Part shown: positions 35,692-44,238 of the stretch, in pieces
Layout: every line of letters begins with the position of its first letter
Numbering within the stretch: the first letter of the stretch is position 1
DNA from: Bradyrhizobium erythrophlei
GTDB taxonomy: Bacteria > Pseudomonadota > Alphaproteobacteria > Rhizobiales > Xanthobacteraceae
Length of the DNA: 64,000 nucleotides
NCBI RefSeq assembly: GCF_900129505.1
Contig: NZ_LT670818.1
Coordinates: forward strand, 5,799,001-5,863,000
Direction of reading: 5' to 3'
The notes under the pieces: generated by a model
What the model saw: only the letters and a program-made list of their open reading frames with translations
What the model was told of the DNA's origin: nothing
Databases searched by the model: none
Translations under genes and position numbers: made by a program

Positions 35692-37329
35692 ATGAAAGGC
35701 TTGATGCAAAATCAGCCGCTGTTGCTGTCGTCTTTGCTGCGGCATGCAGAGCGATTCCACGCTGACACCGAAATCGTTTCACGCGTGGCCGAAGGTCCAA
35801 TACATCGCGAGACCTATGGGGACGCCGCACGCCGCGCCGGAAAGCTTGCCGACGCGCTGCGGCAATTCGGGATTCGCGCCGGCGATAGGTAGGGACGCTG
35901 GCCTGGAACAATCATCGCCATTTTGAAAATCGAATATGCGGTCACCGGGATGGGCGCGGTATGGCACGCGATAAATCCGCGGCTGATACCGGCCCAGATT
36001 TCATACATCGCCGGCCACGCCGGGGACAAAGTGCTGTTCATCGAAAGCGCGTTCGTTCCAATGATCGAGCGGCTGGCTGGCGAGCTATCGACGGTACGCC
36101 TTTTTGTCCTGCTTGCGGACGGTGTGTCGATGCCTTCGACATCCCTTCCCAATGTCCGCAGCTATGAGGGGTTCCTTGGCGAGGGCGATGAAGATTTCGC
36201 GTGGCCGTTATTCGACGAATTGTCGGCCTCGTCGCTCTTCTATACGTCGGGCACTACTGGCAATCCCAAGGGCGTGCTCTATTCGCACCGCTCGGATGTG
36301 CTGCATTGCCTTTCGATCGCCGGTGCCTCATCGGGCGCCTTCACCGCGCTGGATACAATCCTTCCGATGAGGCCGATGTTCCATGCAAACGGCGCCTGGG
36401 GATTCACGCATGCTGCTCCGATGGTCGGCGCCAAGCTGGTGTTGCCCGGTCCGAAAATGGATGCGGCGAGCATCGCCGAACTAATCGAAGCCGAATCGGT
36501 CACGGTGACCGGCGGCGTGCCGGTCCTGTATGCCAGGCTGCTTCCGCATTTCGAGGCCGCCGGTCGTGGCGCAGGTTCCCTGAAGCGAATCGTGGTCGCA
36601 GGTTCGGCGCCGGCCCCGAGCATGATCGAGGGCTACGAGCGTATGGGCGTCTCGGTCAAGCACGTGTGGGGCATGACCGAGACCAGTCCGACCGGAACAT
36701 GTCCGGGGCCCTCGCGGAAAACCGCGCGGCTTTCTCAGGACGCTCAATGGCGGCGCAAGACCGGACAGGGTCACCCGATGTATGGGGTGGACGTCAAGAT
36801 CGCTGACGAGAACGGCAACGAAATGCCGCGGGACGGCGTGTCGAGCGGACGGTTCATGGTCCGCGGCCCCTGGATTGCGAGCGGCTATTTTCGCGACGAA
36901 AAGCCGCTGCTGGAGGACGGATGGTTCAATACCGGCGACCTCGCCGTCATGGACGAGGACAGTCACATTCATCTCACCGACCGCGCAAAGGACGTGATCA
37001 AGTCGGGCGGCGAATGGATCAGTTCGATCGACATCGAGAACCTGGTTGCGGGCTGTCCGGGGGTTGCGGATGCGGCGGTCATCGGAATTCCCCATCCGCA
37101 ATGGGAAGAGCGGCCGCTACTGGTGGTCGTCCCGACGGTAACGAGCCCGGCGTCGGCAAAATCGATTCACGCCTTTTTCGAAGGCAGAATCGCGAAATGG
37201 TGGACGCCGGATGACATCGTTTTCGTCGAAGCGCTGGTGTATGGGGCGACGGGAAAGGTACAGAAAATGGATCTGCGCCGCCGTTATGCCGAGCACTACG
37301 CAACGCGAGGCGGCATTTCGCTTGACTGA
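35692..37329 (+). pseudogene. acyl-CoA ligase (AMP-forming) with two compensating frameshifts
   Basis: The frame from ATG 35692 encodes MKGLMQNQPLLLSSLLRHAE and stops at 35890. Inserting one base after AGG (about 35889) restores V-G-T-L-A-W-N-N-H-R-H-F-E, and removing one A from GAAAA (35923..35929) returns to the frame that runs to 37329. The restored protein is a fatty-acid/aryl-CoA ligase: P-loop [49 protein letters not shown], and catalytic Lys in TGKVQKMDL. A native translation start after the break is not evident. The breaks may be true decay or sequence errors at G and A runs. Confidence 0.83.
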
Positions 37330-37436
37330 CACGCGGCGACGGCGTGGTCTGGCCATGCCGAACTCGCGCGGCTTGGGCGCGTCGTTTATGGTATCGTGGA
37401 GATCCCGCATCTACCGGGAACTCTCCAACAAACGAC

Positions 37437-38651
37437 ATGAAAGCGCCGCGACACAATATCATGACCAGCACAGAGACGATCGGCTTTGAACTCAGTCAGG
37501 GCGCCCTGCGTGCGCGCCGCAACGCCAAATGGAATCAATACGGCCCGGACGTTTTGCCCGCGTTTGTCGCCGACATGGATTTTTCCGTTGCAGCCCCGAT
37601 CCAGGCGGCGATCGAGCGGATCGTCCGGGATCGCGACTATGGCTATCCGCTGCGCAACGGCGAAAGGGCGGACCGGCTGGTCGCCAGGGTTTTTGCCGAA
37701 CGGATGAAATCTCGCTACGGATGGGAGCTTTCGCCCGACCTGGTGCTGCCGATGGCGGATCTGGTGCAGGGCACCTGCGCATCGATTCTGGCTTTCTCGG
37801 ACCCCGGCGACGGTGTGGTTCTGCAAACCCCGAACTATCCGCCATTCCGCGATGCCATCAACAGCGTGGGACGCAGGCTGCTTGCGCTGCCGATGCGCGA
37901 CGATGGCACGCGCCACGTCTTTGACATGACCGAGCTTGAAAAGCTGGTCGACCGGCAAACCCGCATCTTTCTGCTCTGCAATCCGCAAAATCCGACCGGG
38001 CGGGTGTTTTCCCGTGACGAACTCACGGCGTTGGGCCAATTTGCTGTCGAACGCGATCTCATTGTCGTCTCCGACGAGATCCACTCCGACCTGGTCTATC
38101 CGGGGCACCAGCATATTCCCTTTGCCTCGCTCGGCCCCGAGTTCGCCGCCCGCACCGTGACCCTCACTTCGGCGACCAAGAGTTTCAATATTCCGGGCCT
38201 GCGCTGCGCGCTCATCGCCTTCGGCACCGAAGATTTGCGCAATCGATTTCACAAACGCATCCCGTCGAAACTCACAGGTTCAGCGAATATCGCCGGCGCC
38301 GACGCGACGGTCGCCGCCTGGAGCGAATGCCAGCCCTGGCTTGATGCGGTGATGCAACATCTTCTCACGGCGCGGAACAGGGTCAGGGACGTGCTCGCGG
38401 CGGAAGCGCCGGAAATCCGTTTCCATGCCCCGGAGGGGACGTATCTGGCATGGCTCGATTGCAGCAAGCTCGGGCTCTCGACCTCGGCCTTCCAGTTTTT
38501 TCTCGATCATGCCCGGATCGGATTCAGTGCCGGCGAGACGTTTGACCCGGATTGCACGCAGTTTGTCAGGTTGAACTTCGCGACCTCGATGCCGATCCTC
38601 GATGACATCCTGGCTCGCATGATCGGTGCAACCCGGCAGAACAACCGGTAG
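37437..38651 (+). CDS. PLP-dependent aminotransferase, PatB/MalY (C-S lyase) type
   Basis: About 404 residues, fold-type I. PLP Lys in SATKSFNIPGLRCA, phosphate and ring contacts in NPQNPTGRVFS and SDEIHSDLVYPG. The N-terminal ARRNAKWNQYGPDVLPAFVA with ADMDF is the PatB hallmark. Such enzymes cleave cystathionine-type C-S bonds or act as modest aminotransferases. Alternative start 37461. No methionine genes nearby. Confidence 0.88.
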   Translation: MKAPRHNIMTSTETIGFELSQGALRARRNAKWNQYGPDVLPAFVADMDFSVAAPIQAAIERIVRDRDYGYPLRNGERADRLVARVFAERMKSRYGWELSPDLVLPMADLVQGTCASILAFSDPGDGVVLQTPNYPPFRDAINSVGRRLLALPMRDDGTRHVFDMTELEKLVDRQTRIFLLCNPQNPTGRVFSRDELTALGQFAVERDLIVVSDEIHSDLVYPGHQHIPFASLGPEFAARTVTLTSATKSFNIPGLRCALIAFGTEDLRNRFHKRIPSKLTGSANIAGADATVAAWSECQPWLDAVMQHLLTARNRVRDVLAAEAPEIRFHAPEGTYLAWLDCSKLGLSTSAFQFFLDHARIGFSAGETFDPDCTQFVRLNFATSMPILDDILARMIGATRQNNR

Positions 38652-38712
38652 TGCCGGCGTCCCGGTGAGGGAGCGAAAAGTGCGCGCCATGGGTCTGACC
38701 GCGATCGTCCTG

Positions 38713-39528
38713 TTACGGCTGGTATCCCCCGAGAAGCTCCAGGTAACGCGCGGCCGATTGTTCCACCGCCCCTGCGCCGCCGCTTTTCACCTGGCGACCG
38801 GGGAAGGCCCCATAGATCCGATCGAACTTCCAGGCGGCGAGCGCGTTGGCCATGCGCCCGACGGTAGAGGCGGAAAGCGGCATCATGTTCGGATAGCTCC
38901 ACAGGAACGAGACCCGGCGGAGGTCCGCCGCCACCTGCACGATATCGCCGCTCAGAATCGCGCCGCGTCCTTCCGCACCCTCAGCCCAATGCAGCACGGT
39001 GCCGCCGGCAAAGTGGCCGCCGAGCCGGATCAGCGTCACGCCTTGCGCGAGAGTATGCGTCTCGCCCTGCCAGTGCCGTAGCGCGGGATCCGGACGCATG
39101 ACCCAATCGGTATCGGCGGCGTGCAGATGGACCGGGCAGCTGAACCTGCGCGCCCAATCCTGCATGCAGGTGTAATAGTGCGGGTGCGAGATGGCGATCG
39201 CTTTGAGTCCGCCCAGGGCGCGGATGAGCGCCTCGGTCGCATCGTCGAGCAAGGCGATACAGTCCCACAGCACATTGCCGTCATCCGTCTGCAACAGCAG
39301 CGCGCGCTGGCCGATACCAAATTGCGGTTGGGTGTGGATTTCGAACAGGCCGGTCTCCAATTGCCGCCACGCGTTGACGTGTCCACTGCCGAGCTGTTCC
39401 GGTGTAGTCCAACGCTGTCCGCCGGCCGGCACGAATTGGCGTTCATCTTCGCAAATCGCGCAGCCGGAAGGCGGCTCGGGCGCGTCGGGATAGGAGGTGC
39501 CGCACGTGCTGCAGATGTGGATCGCCAT
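38713..39528 (-). CDS. MBL-fold hydrolase with N-terminal rubredoxin-like zinc ribbon
   Basis: 271 residues. The first 30 hold C6-x2-C9 and C23-x2-C26 (ICSTCGTSY, GCAICEDE), a rubredoxin-like metal knot. The MBL domain follows, but the usual HxHxDH reads SHPHYYTCM, so the Asp-His pair is missing; GGHFAGGTVLHW and LSGDIVQV give later ligands. The metal centre is therefore altered. Convergent with PatB. Confidence 0.8.
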   Translation of the reverse strand: MAIHICSTCGTSYPDAPEPPSGCAICEDERQFVPAGGQRWTTPEQLGSGHVNAWRQLETGLFEIHTQPQFGIGQRALLLQTDDGNVLWDCIALLDDATEALIRALGGLKAIAISHPHYYTCMQDWARRFSCPVHLHAADTDWVMRPDPALRHWQGETHTLAQGVTLIRLGGHFAGGTVLHWAEGAEGRGAILSGDIVQVAADLRRVSFLWSYPNMMPLSASTVGRMANALAAWKFDRIYGAFPGRQVKSGGAGAVEQSAARYLELLGGYQP

Positions 39529-39636
39529 CGAAAATCTCCTTGTCCGCGGGCGGTTTGCCTTTGACGCGTACGGTCCTATTCTTCTGCTTCAATTCCGGAC
39601 CACGAATTGGTCTGATGAACGTTGGCGAGGCAAGGA

Positions 39637-39927
39637 ATGAAAGCGTATCTGGTGCTCGACCTGACGGTGAATGACTTCGGCGGCTTCAGAAAATACATCA
39701 CCGAAATCCCTGCATTCATCGCAAAACATTCAGGGAGATACATCGTTCAGGGGGTTCAGCCAATGACAATTGAGGGTGACTGGAAACCCGAACGCCTGGT
39801 CATCATCGAATTCCCGGAACGCGGAAAGGCAGAAGCATTTCTGGGTGACCCTGAGATTCAAGACCTGTTCAAGGTGCGTCATGATACGACGACGAGCAGG
39901 CTGGTGCTTGCCGATGGGTGCACGTAA
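39637..39927 (+). CDS. DUF1330 domain protein
   Basis: 96 residues from MKAYLVLDLTVNDFGGFRKY, after AAGGA. Ferredoxin-like dimeric alpha/beta-barrel fold: KHSGRYIVQGVQPMTIEGDW and LVIIEFPERGKAEAFLGD are the DUF1330 signatures. The role is unknown. Divergent from the MBL gene. Confidence 0.85.
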   Translation: MKAYLVLDLTVNDFGGFRKYITEIPAFIAKHSGRYIVQGVQPMTIEGDWKPERLVIIEFPERGKAEAFLGDPEIQDLFKVRHDTTTSRLVLADGCT

Positions 39928-40062
39928 CCGCCCGCCTTCCAGGTGAGATATGGGGACGAACGCTCCGACACTTCTGCCGAGGGCCGAAAGTGATCCACCA
40001 GGTTGCACGACAAGCCAAAGCGCCCCTTGCAGACTTCATAGGCTGCATCGGTGGCGGATAGG

Positions 40063-40632
40063 CTATTTTGGCCCCGGCGCGATCATCGCCGCTTTCTGCT
40101 CCCAAGGCCCGGGATTCAGGATAAGCCCAGAGACTTTGCCTGCTGCATCCCTGACGAAAGCGATCCGGGTGTGATCCTCGTCGTCTACGGTGAATTCGTT
40201 GCTTGATGTCGCCACGAGCGGCGTCGCCTTGCCTTCCTCGAATTCGAGGATCGGCCAAGCTCCCGTCGCTTCTGCGACGAGCTTGCCTTGCTCGACGCGA
40301 ACCTGAAGTTGGACCGCATTGACACGGCGGGCGGCTCTCACGACGCTGAGATCGCTTGCGCTGTCTTGACCCTTGTGGACGATTTTCATCTTTATCGTCG
40401 TGTTGGCCGGCCCTCGCAGCCTGGCCAAAACGTCGGCGAGCGAGAGGCCTTTGAGCGGCGCGTCGTCAAGTTCAGTGATGAGATCGCCCGCCGTCACGCC
40501 GGCCTTGGTTGCCGGGCCGCCAGGGTACGGCCTGTTGATCCTCAGGCCCTCTTGCTCCATGGCGCCGAACGCCTCGATTCCAAGCCATCCGGTTTTGCCG
40601 TCGGCCAGGCCCTGCCTGTCACGCGAACTCAC
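40063..40632 (-). CDS. PDZ-domain ORF, in frame behind the serine hydrolase
   Basis: About 189 residues from GTG 40632. Residues 14-85 are a PDZ domain (GWLGIEAFGAMEQEGLRINR; GPATKAGVTAGDLITELDD). The rest resembles DUF3471-like beta domain (LVAEATGAWPILEFEEGKAT; VRDAAGKVSGLILN). No signal peptide, no convincing ribosome site. It lies in exactly the same frame as the serine hydrolase upstream, nine sense codons after its TAA. It may be the C-terminal part of one split fusion gene. Confidence 0.7.
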   Translation of the reverse strand: MSSRDRQGLADGKTGWLGIEAFGAMEQEGLRINRPYPGGPATKAGVTAGDLITELDDAPLKGLSLADVLARLRGPANTTIKMKIVHKGQDSASDLSVVRAARRVNAVQLQVRVEQGKLVAEATGAWPILEFEEGKATPLVATSSNEFTVDDEDHTRIAFVRDAAGKVSGLILNPGPWEQKAAMIAPGPK

Positions 40633-40659
40633 CGAGGCGCCGAAGTCATAGGTCGCGAC

Positions 40660-42063
40660 TTAATCGGCGAGCGTTTCGGGGCTGACGATCGTCGGCACTG
40701 CCGGCGGGGCGAAAGAGGGCGGCTCGGCAATCGTCAATGCGCCATAGGCCAGATGATTGATCCCCGCGAACGGCACCGCGTCGCGCCCTTTGCCGGGCGC
40801 CGCTTGGATCATCTGCAACCCGACCAATTTCTCCGCCGGATCAATCCAGAAGTACGTGCCCCAGAGCCCAGCCCAAGTAAAGCTTCCGACCGCTCCCGGC
40901 GTCCAGCTGGAGACGGGATCGGTGCGGATGGCAAAGCCAAGTCCAAAGCTTCTTCCAGCGAGGGGGCCAACCTCGTTTCCAAAGATCCGAATATCGTGCG
41001 GCAGCGCGTTCGTCGTCATCTCCTTCACCGCCTGCGGTGTGAGCAGGCGCACGCCATCGAGTTCGCCGTCATTCAGAAGCATCTGGCAAAAGCGGAGATA
41101 GTCGGGCGCGGTCGATACGAGGCCGCCCCCTCCGGAGAACAGTTTCGGCGGCTTCGTAACATCCCAGATCCGCGGCCGTTCCGGCATTGGAGAATCGACG
41201 AGGCGGCCGAGCTTCTCTTCCGGCACATAGAAGCCGGTGTCGACCATCTGCAACGGCGTGAAGATGCGGTTCTGCAGGAATCGGTCCAAAGGCTCGCCGG
41301 AGGCCACTTCGACGACCCGGCCAAGGACGTCTGCGCTCAACCCATATTCCCAGAATTCGCCCGGCTGATGGGCGAGCGGCAAGCGCGCCAGAACGGAAGC
41401 GAAATCCGCCAGCGTCGTGTCGCGTCGGTATGCGGTCGCGTCCGCCCAGCTGTAAAGCATATGGACATACCGAATTCCGGCCTCGGAGGCGGCATCCGCA
41501 AGACCGCGCTCCGGAAACGCAAAATCCAGTTCCGGATAGACGATGCCGGAGGTGTGGCGCAACAGATCGCGAACCGTCATCGGGCGTTTTGGTAGATCGA
41601 GCCCGTGTTCCGTCTTGCCGGTCGCCGCGTCCGTCTTTTCGATCGCGACCCGCATATCCCCAAGCTCGGGCAGATACCGCGCGACGGGTGCGTCGAGGTC
41701 GAGCTTGCCGTCGTCCACCATGATCATGGCGGCGACGCTGGTCACTGGCTTGGACATCGAGGCGATCCAGAAGATGGAATTCGTCTTCATCGGAATCGTC
41801 TTGGCGCGGTCCTGAAATCCGATGGCTTGCAAATAGGCGAGCTTGCCGCCCTTTGCGATTGTGACGACGGCGCCAGGTACAATGCCGTCTGACGGCGAGA
41901 AAGAATCGATGCGCGCCTGATACCACGGCGCGATCCGCGCCAGACGCGCAGCCGAGAATCCCAGGCTTTTGGCATCGCCTGATGTCGTGAGTTCATCGGC
42001 GAACGCCGCCCCCAACAGGCAAAGCGCGATTGCAATCGTCCACATCGATGCGATGAGTTTCAT
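40660..42063 (-). CDS. secreted serine hydrolase (beta-lactamase/class C family)
   Basis: 467 residues with signal peptide MKLIASMWTIAIALCLLGAA. Catalytic motif S-x-x-K in WIASMSKPVTSVAA; YGLSADVLGR probably supplies the Tyr of the second motif; class-C fold throughout (RPMTVRDLLRHTSGIVYPEL). Such enzymes hydrolyse esters or D-amino peptides. The stop TAA at 40660 is followed in the same frame by the PDZ ORF. Intact by itself. Confidence 0.9.
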   Translation of the reverse strand: MKLIASMWTIAIALCLLGAAFADELTTSGDAKSLGFSAARLARIAPWYQARIDSFSPSDGIVPGAVVTIAKGGKLAYLQAIGFQDRAKTIPMKTNSIFWIASMSKPVTSVAAMIMVDDGKLDLDAPVARYLPELGDMRVAIEKTDAATGKTEHGLDLPKRPMTVRDLLRHTSGIVYPELDFAFPERGLADAASEAGIRYVHMLYSWADATAYRRDTTLADFASVLARLPLAHQPGEFWEYGLSADVLGRVVEVASGEPLDRFLQNRIFTPLQMVDTGFYVPEEKLGRLVDSPMPERPRIWDVTKPPKLFSGGGGLVSTAPDYLRFCQMLLNDGELDGVRLLTPQAVKEMTTNALPHDIRIFGNEVGPLAGRSFGLGFAIRTDPVSSWTPGAVGSFTWAGLWGTYFWIDPAEKLVGLQMIQAAPGKGRDAVPFAGINHLAYGALTIAEPPSFAPPAVPTIVSPETLAD

Positions 42064-42188
42064 TCCGACATCTCCGCATGAACACAGCCGTCCTGAATTG
42101 TCGCTTCAGGTCAATTCCGGCCGCTGAACCGCTGGTCGGGCCGGGTACTAAATGTCGGATTTGGACCACTAGTAGTACCGCACAGTGA

Positions 42189-43328
42189 TTATGATTCATT
42201 GGGCGAGGGCGTTTTAGAGCCTTCCGAGGGATAGGCACGGCCCATTTTGGCGCGGGCTTTCTCGGTTGTGAACATCCATTTGATGCGGGCGCGTGAAGCG
42301 TTGCGCTGCCGCTCCCAGGCGGCGATCTCGGATACGAGTTGTTGCCGGTTGTCGATGCGTCTGTCCAGACACTGACTGCGCAGCACGCCAATCTCGATCT
42401 CCACCATATTCAGCCAGCTGGCGTGCTTGGGGACGTAGTGGAACTCCAGCCGGCGCAAGATGCGTCGCGCCTCGGCCGGCGGGAAGGCTTGGTAAAGCGC
42501 GCCGACTGAGTGGGTCGATAGATTGTCCAACACGACCCGGATGCGCTCTGCCTTTGGGAAGTGAACATTGGCGAGTTCGCGCATGCAGGCGGCGAAGTCG
42601 ACCGCAGCGCGGCTGTCAGTGACTTTGACCTTGCGCCAGGGCCGGTGCACGTCGAGGAAGATGAACAGGTTGACCGTGCCATTGCGCTTGTACTCACAAT
42701 CGTAGCGCTCAAGTTGGCCCGGCGCGGCTGGGATCGGCTGGCGGACTTCGCCGATGAGCTGGGTTGGGCTCTCGTCGAAGCAGACCACCGGGCGCTTCGA
42801 ATCGGGCTGTTCGGCATAAAGGTCGAGCACATCCTCCATGCGGGCGACGTACTCGCCGTCGACCTGCGGAATGCACCACATGTCCTTGCGCCAGGGCTTG
42901 AGGTCGTTTTCAGCCAGGCGCCGGCGCACAGTCTCTCGGGAGATGTCGTCGTGCTCGGTGAGCCTGACCAACTCGCCCGCCAGGAGTTCCAGGGTCCAAC
43001 GCGCCCGGCCTTTGGGTGGGCTCGAACAGGCCGTCGCAACCAGCAGGGCTTCCTCCTTCCCTGAGAGCTTGCGGGCCGCTCCGGGGCGCGGCTCCTCGCT
43101 CAGCGCCGCCTCCAGGTTGCCGAGCACGAAGCGGCGCTTGGTCCGGTAGATAGTCGAGCCGCTTGCGCCGACACCGGTGGCGATTGCTTCGTCGCTCGCG
43201 CCTGCATCGGCAGCCAGTAAAATCTGCGCTCGCTTGAGCTTGCGCGCGGCGTGCTTGCCGCCACTCAAAAGCGCTGTGAGTTCTGCCCGCTCGGTTTGGC
43301 TCAGTTCGACCCGATAGCGTACATTCAT
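42189..43328 (-). CDS. IS630 family transposase
   Basis: 379 residues from MNVRYRVELSQTERAELTAL. N-terminal HTH (DEAIATGVGASGSTIYRTKR), a second homeodomain-like DNA-binding part (DDISRETVRRRLAENDLKPW), then the DDE domain: first Asp in VVCFDESPTQ, second in VVLDNLSTH, Glu in WLNMVEIEIGVL. The frame is open 87 bases further upstream but that segment overlaps the HTH gene promoter. Intact, so the element could still move. Confidence 0.92.
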   Translation of the reverse strand: MNVRYRVELSQTERAELTALLSGGKHAARKLKRAQILLAADAGASDEAIATGVGASGSTIYRTKRRFVLGNLEAALSEEPRPGAARKLSGKEEALLVATACSSPPKGRARWTLELLAGELVRLTEHDDISRETVRRRLAENDLKPWRKDMWCIPQVDGEYVARMEDVLDLYAEQPDSKRPVVCFDESPTQLIGEVRQPIPAAPGQLERYDCEYKRNGTVNLFIFLDVHRPWRKVKVTDSRAAVDFAACMRELANVHFPKAERIRVVLDNLSTHSVGALYQAFPPAEARRILRRLEFHYVPKHASWLNMVEIEIGVLRSQCLDRRIDNRQQLVSEIAAWERQRNASRARIKWMFTTEKARAKMGRAYPSEGSKTPSPNES

Positions 43329-43374
43329 CCCTGCCTCCTCGCTCGTGTGAGGCTTGGACGAACAGCTGAATCGG

Positions 43375-43632
43375 ATGGCCGGCGTGAGTCCCGCTGCAAA
43401 AAACTTCACGCCCAAGCAAGGGCAGTATCTGGCGTTTATCCACCTCTACACGCGGCTGCATCGCAGGCCGCCGGCGGAAGCCGACATGCAAGAATATTTT
43501 CGCGTCAGCCCACCATCCGTTCATCAGATGGTGCTGACGCTCGAACGGGCAGGTTTCATCAGACGGCAGCCGAGGGTCGCCCGCAGTATCGAACTCCTCG
43601 TTGATCCTCAGCAGCTTCCCGAGCTACTTTGA
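43375..43632 (+). CDS. LexA-type winged-helix DNA-binding protein inside the IS
   Basis: 85 residues, MAGVSPAAKNFTPKQGQYLA onward. The core FIHLYTRLHRRPPAEADMQEYF with SPPSVHQMVLTLERAGFIRR is the LexA N-terminal DNA-binding domain or a MarR-like wing, without any protease domain. An alternative ATG is 43354. It diverges from the transposase over a promoter region of under 50 bases and ends 39 bases before the IS right end. It may repress the transposase. Confidence 0.72.
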   Translation: MAGVSPAAKNFTPKQGQYLAFIHLYTRLHRRPPAEADMQEYFRVSPPSVHQMVLTLERAGFIRRQPRVARSIELLVDPQQLPELL

Positions 43633-43670
43633 TCCAGTATTCAACCCGTCAAATTCACCGTGCAGCGGTA

Positions 43671-43874
43671 CTAGGTTCGAATGAAACCCTTTGTGCGTCC
43701 GGGTTGCGAGGTGGCGGGAGGGGTTTCGTGCCGGGGGTCGCAGGGGGTGTGATCCTCTTCCAGGAGGCGCGCGAGCTCGTTCCAATAGAGCCTGCTCCAG
43801 CTTGTCCTCAGGCTGGCGAGAAATTCGAGTTCGCGCGCTGTAAGAATCGACACGCCAATCCACCTCCGGGCCAA
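43671..43874 (-). CDS. small hypothetical protein, 67 aa, touching the IS end
   Basis: The frame MARRWIGVSILTARELEFLA, with SRLYWNELARLLEEDH and a polar tail, looks like a small helical protein of the type found in Bradyrhizobium. Its TAG is formed by the IS end plus the TA duplication. Without the IS, the next codons would be TAC TAG, so the insertion removed only one residue. Function unknown. Confidence 0.45.
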   Translation of the reverse strand: MARRWIGVSILTARELEFLASLRTSWSRLYWNELARLLEEDHTPCDPRHETPPATSQPGRTKGFIRT

Positions 43875-43892
43875 CGACGAGACGCCGGGCCG

Positions 43893-44222
43893 TTACATCC
43901 TTTGCATGCCGGCGAATCGCCAGCCGCTGTAAGGTCCAACATAAACTCCCGTCCACACACATTGCGCCTTCGCTGCCTGGCACGCCTGTAAGCCGTATCC
44001 GCGCTCGTTGGACCAGAACACACACGAGGCCGCATAGCTGCCGCAGGTGCGGGGGTGGGAGCCCGTGGCCCGCCACATCGCCATCCTGTATCGATAAGAG
44101 CGCCCTCCATCGGACGACGCGCAGCATTTGCCATCCATTTTGTTGGCTGCCGCAGGTGTGACTCCGGACGACAGGGCGATGCCCGCGATGGCGAGCGACA
44201 GGATAACGGCCAGAGGCTTCAT
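43893..44222 (-). CDS. secreted Cys-rich hypothetical protein
   Basis: 109 residues with signal peptide MKPLAVILSLAIAGIALSSG (cleavage near AAANK). The mature part has six cysteines, starting CCASSDGG, and aromatic residues (GYGLQACQAAKAQCVWTGVY), so it is a disulfide-bonded periplasmic protein. Not recognised as a named family. Downstream of the DUF1501 gene in the same direction, 16 bases away, so possibly co-transcribed. Confidence 0.7.
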   Translation of the reverse strand: MKPLAVILSLAIAGIALSSGVTPAAANKMDGKCCASSDGGRSYRYRMAMWRATGSHPRTCGSYAASCVFWSNERGYGLQACQAAKAQCVWTGVYVGPYSGWRFAGMQRM

Positions 44223-44238
44223 GACTGATCTCCTTTAC

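Larger units (their letters stand above)
42175..43671. mobile_element. IS630-type insertion sequence, 1497 bp, with passenger HTH gene
   Basis: The left end begins GTACCG then CACAGTGATTATGA; the right end read inward begins GTACCGCTG then CACGGTGAATTTGA. They match at 17 of 20 positions once a 3-base insertion on the right is allowed. A TA dinucleotide flanks each end (42173..42174 and 43672..43673), as expected for IS630/Tc1 insertion. Inside are the transposase and, divergently, an 85-residue HTH ORF. The transposase stop codon lies within the left repeat. Confidence 0.75.
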
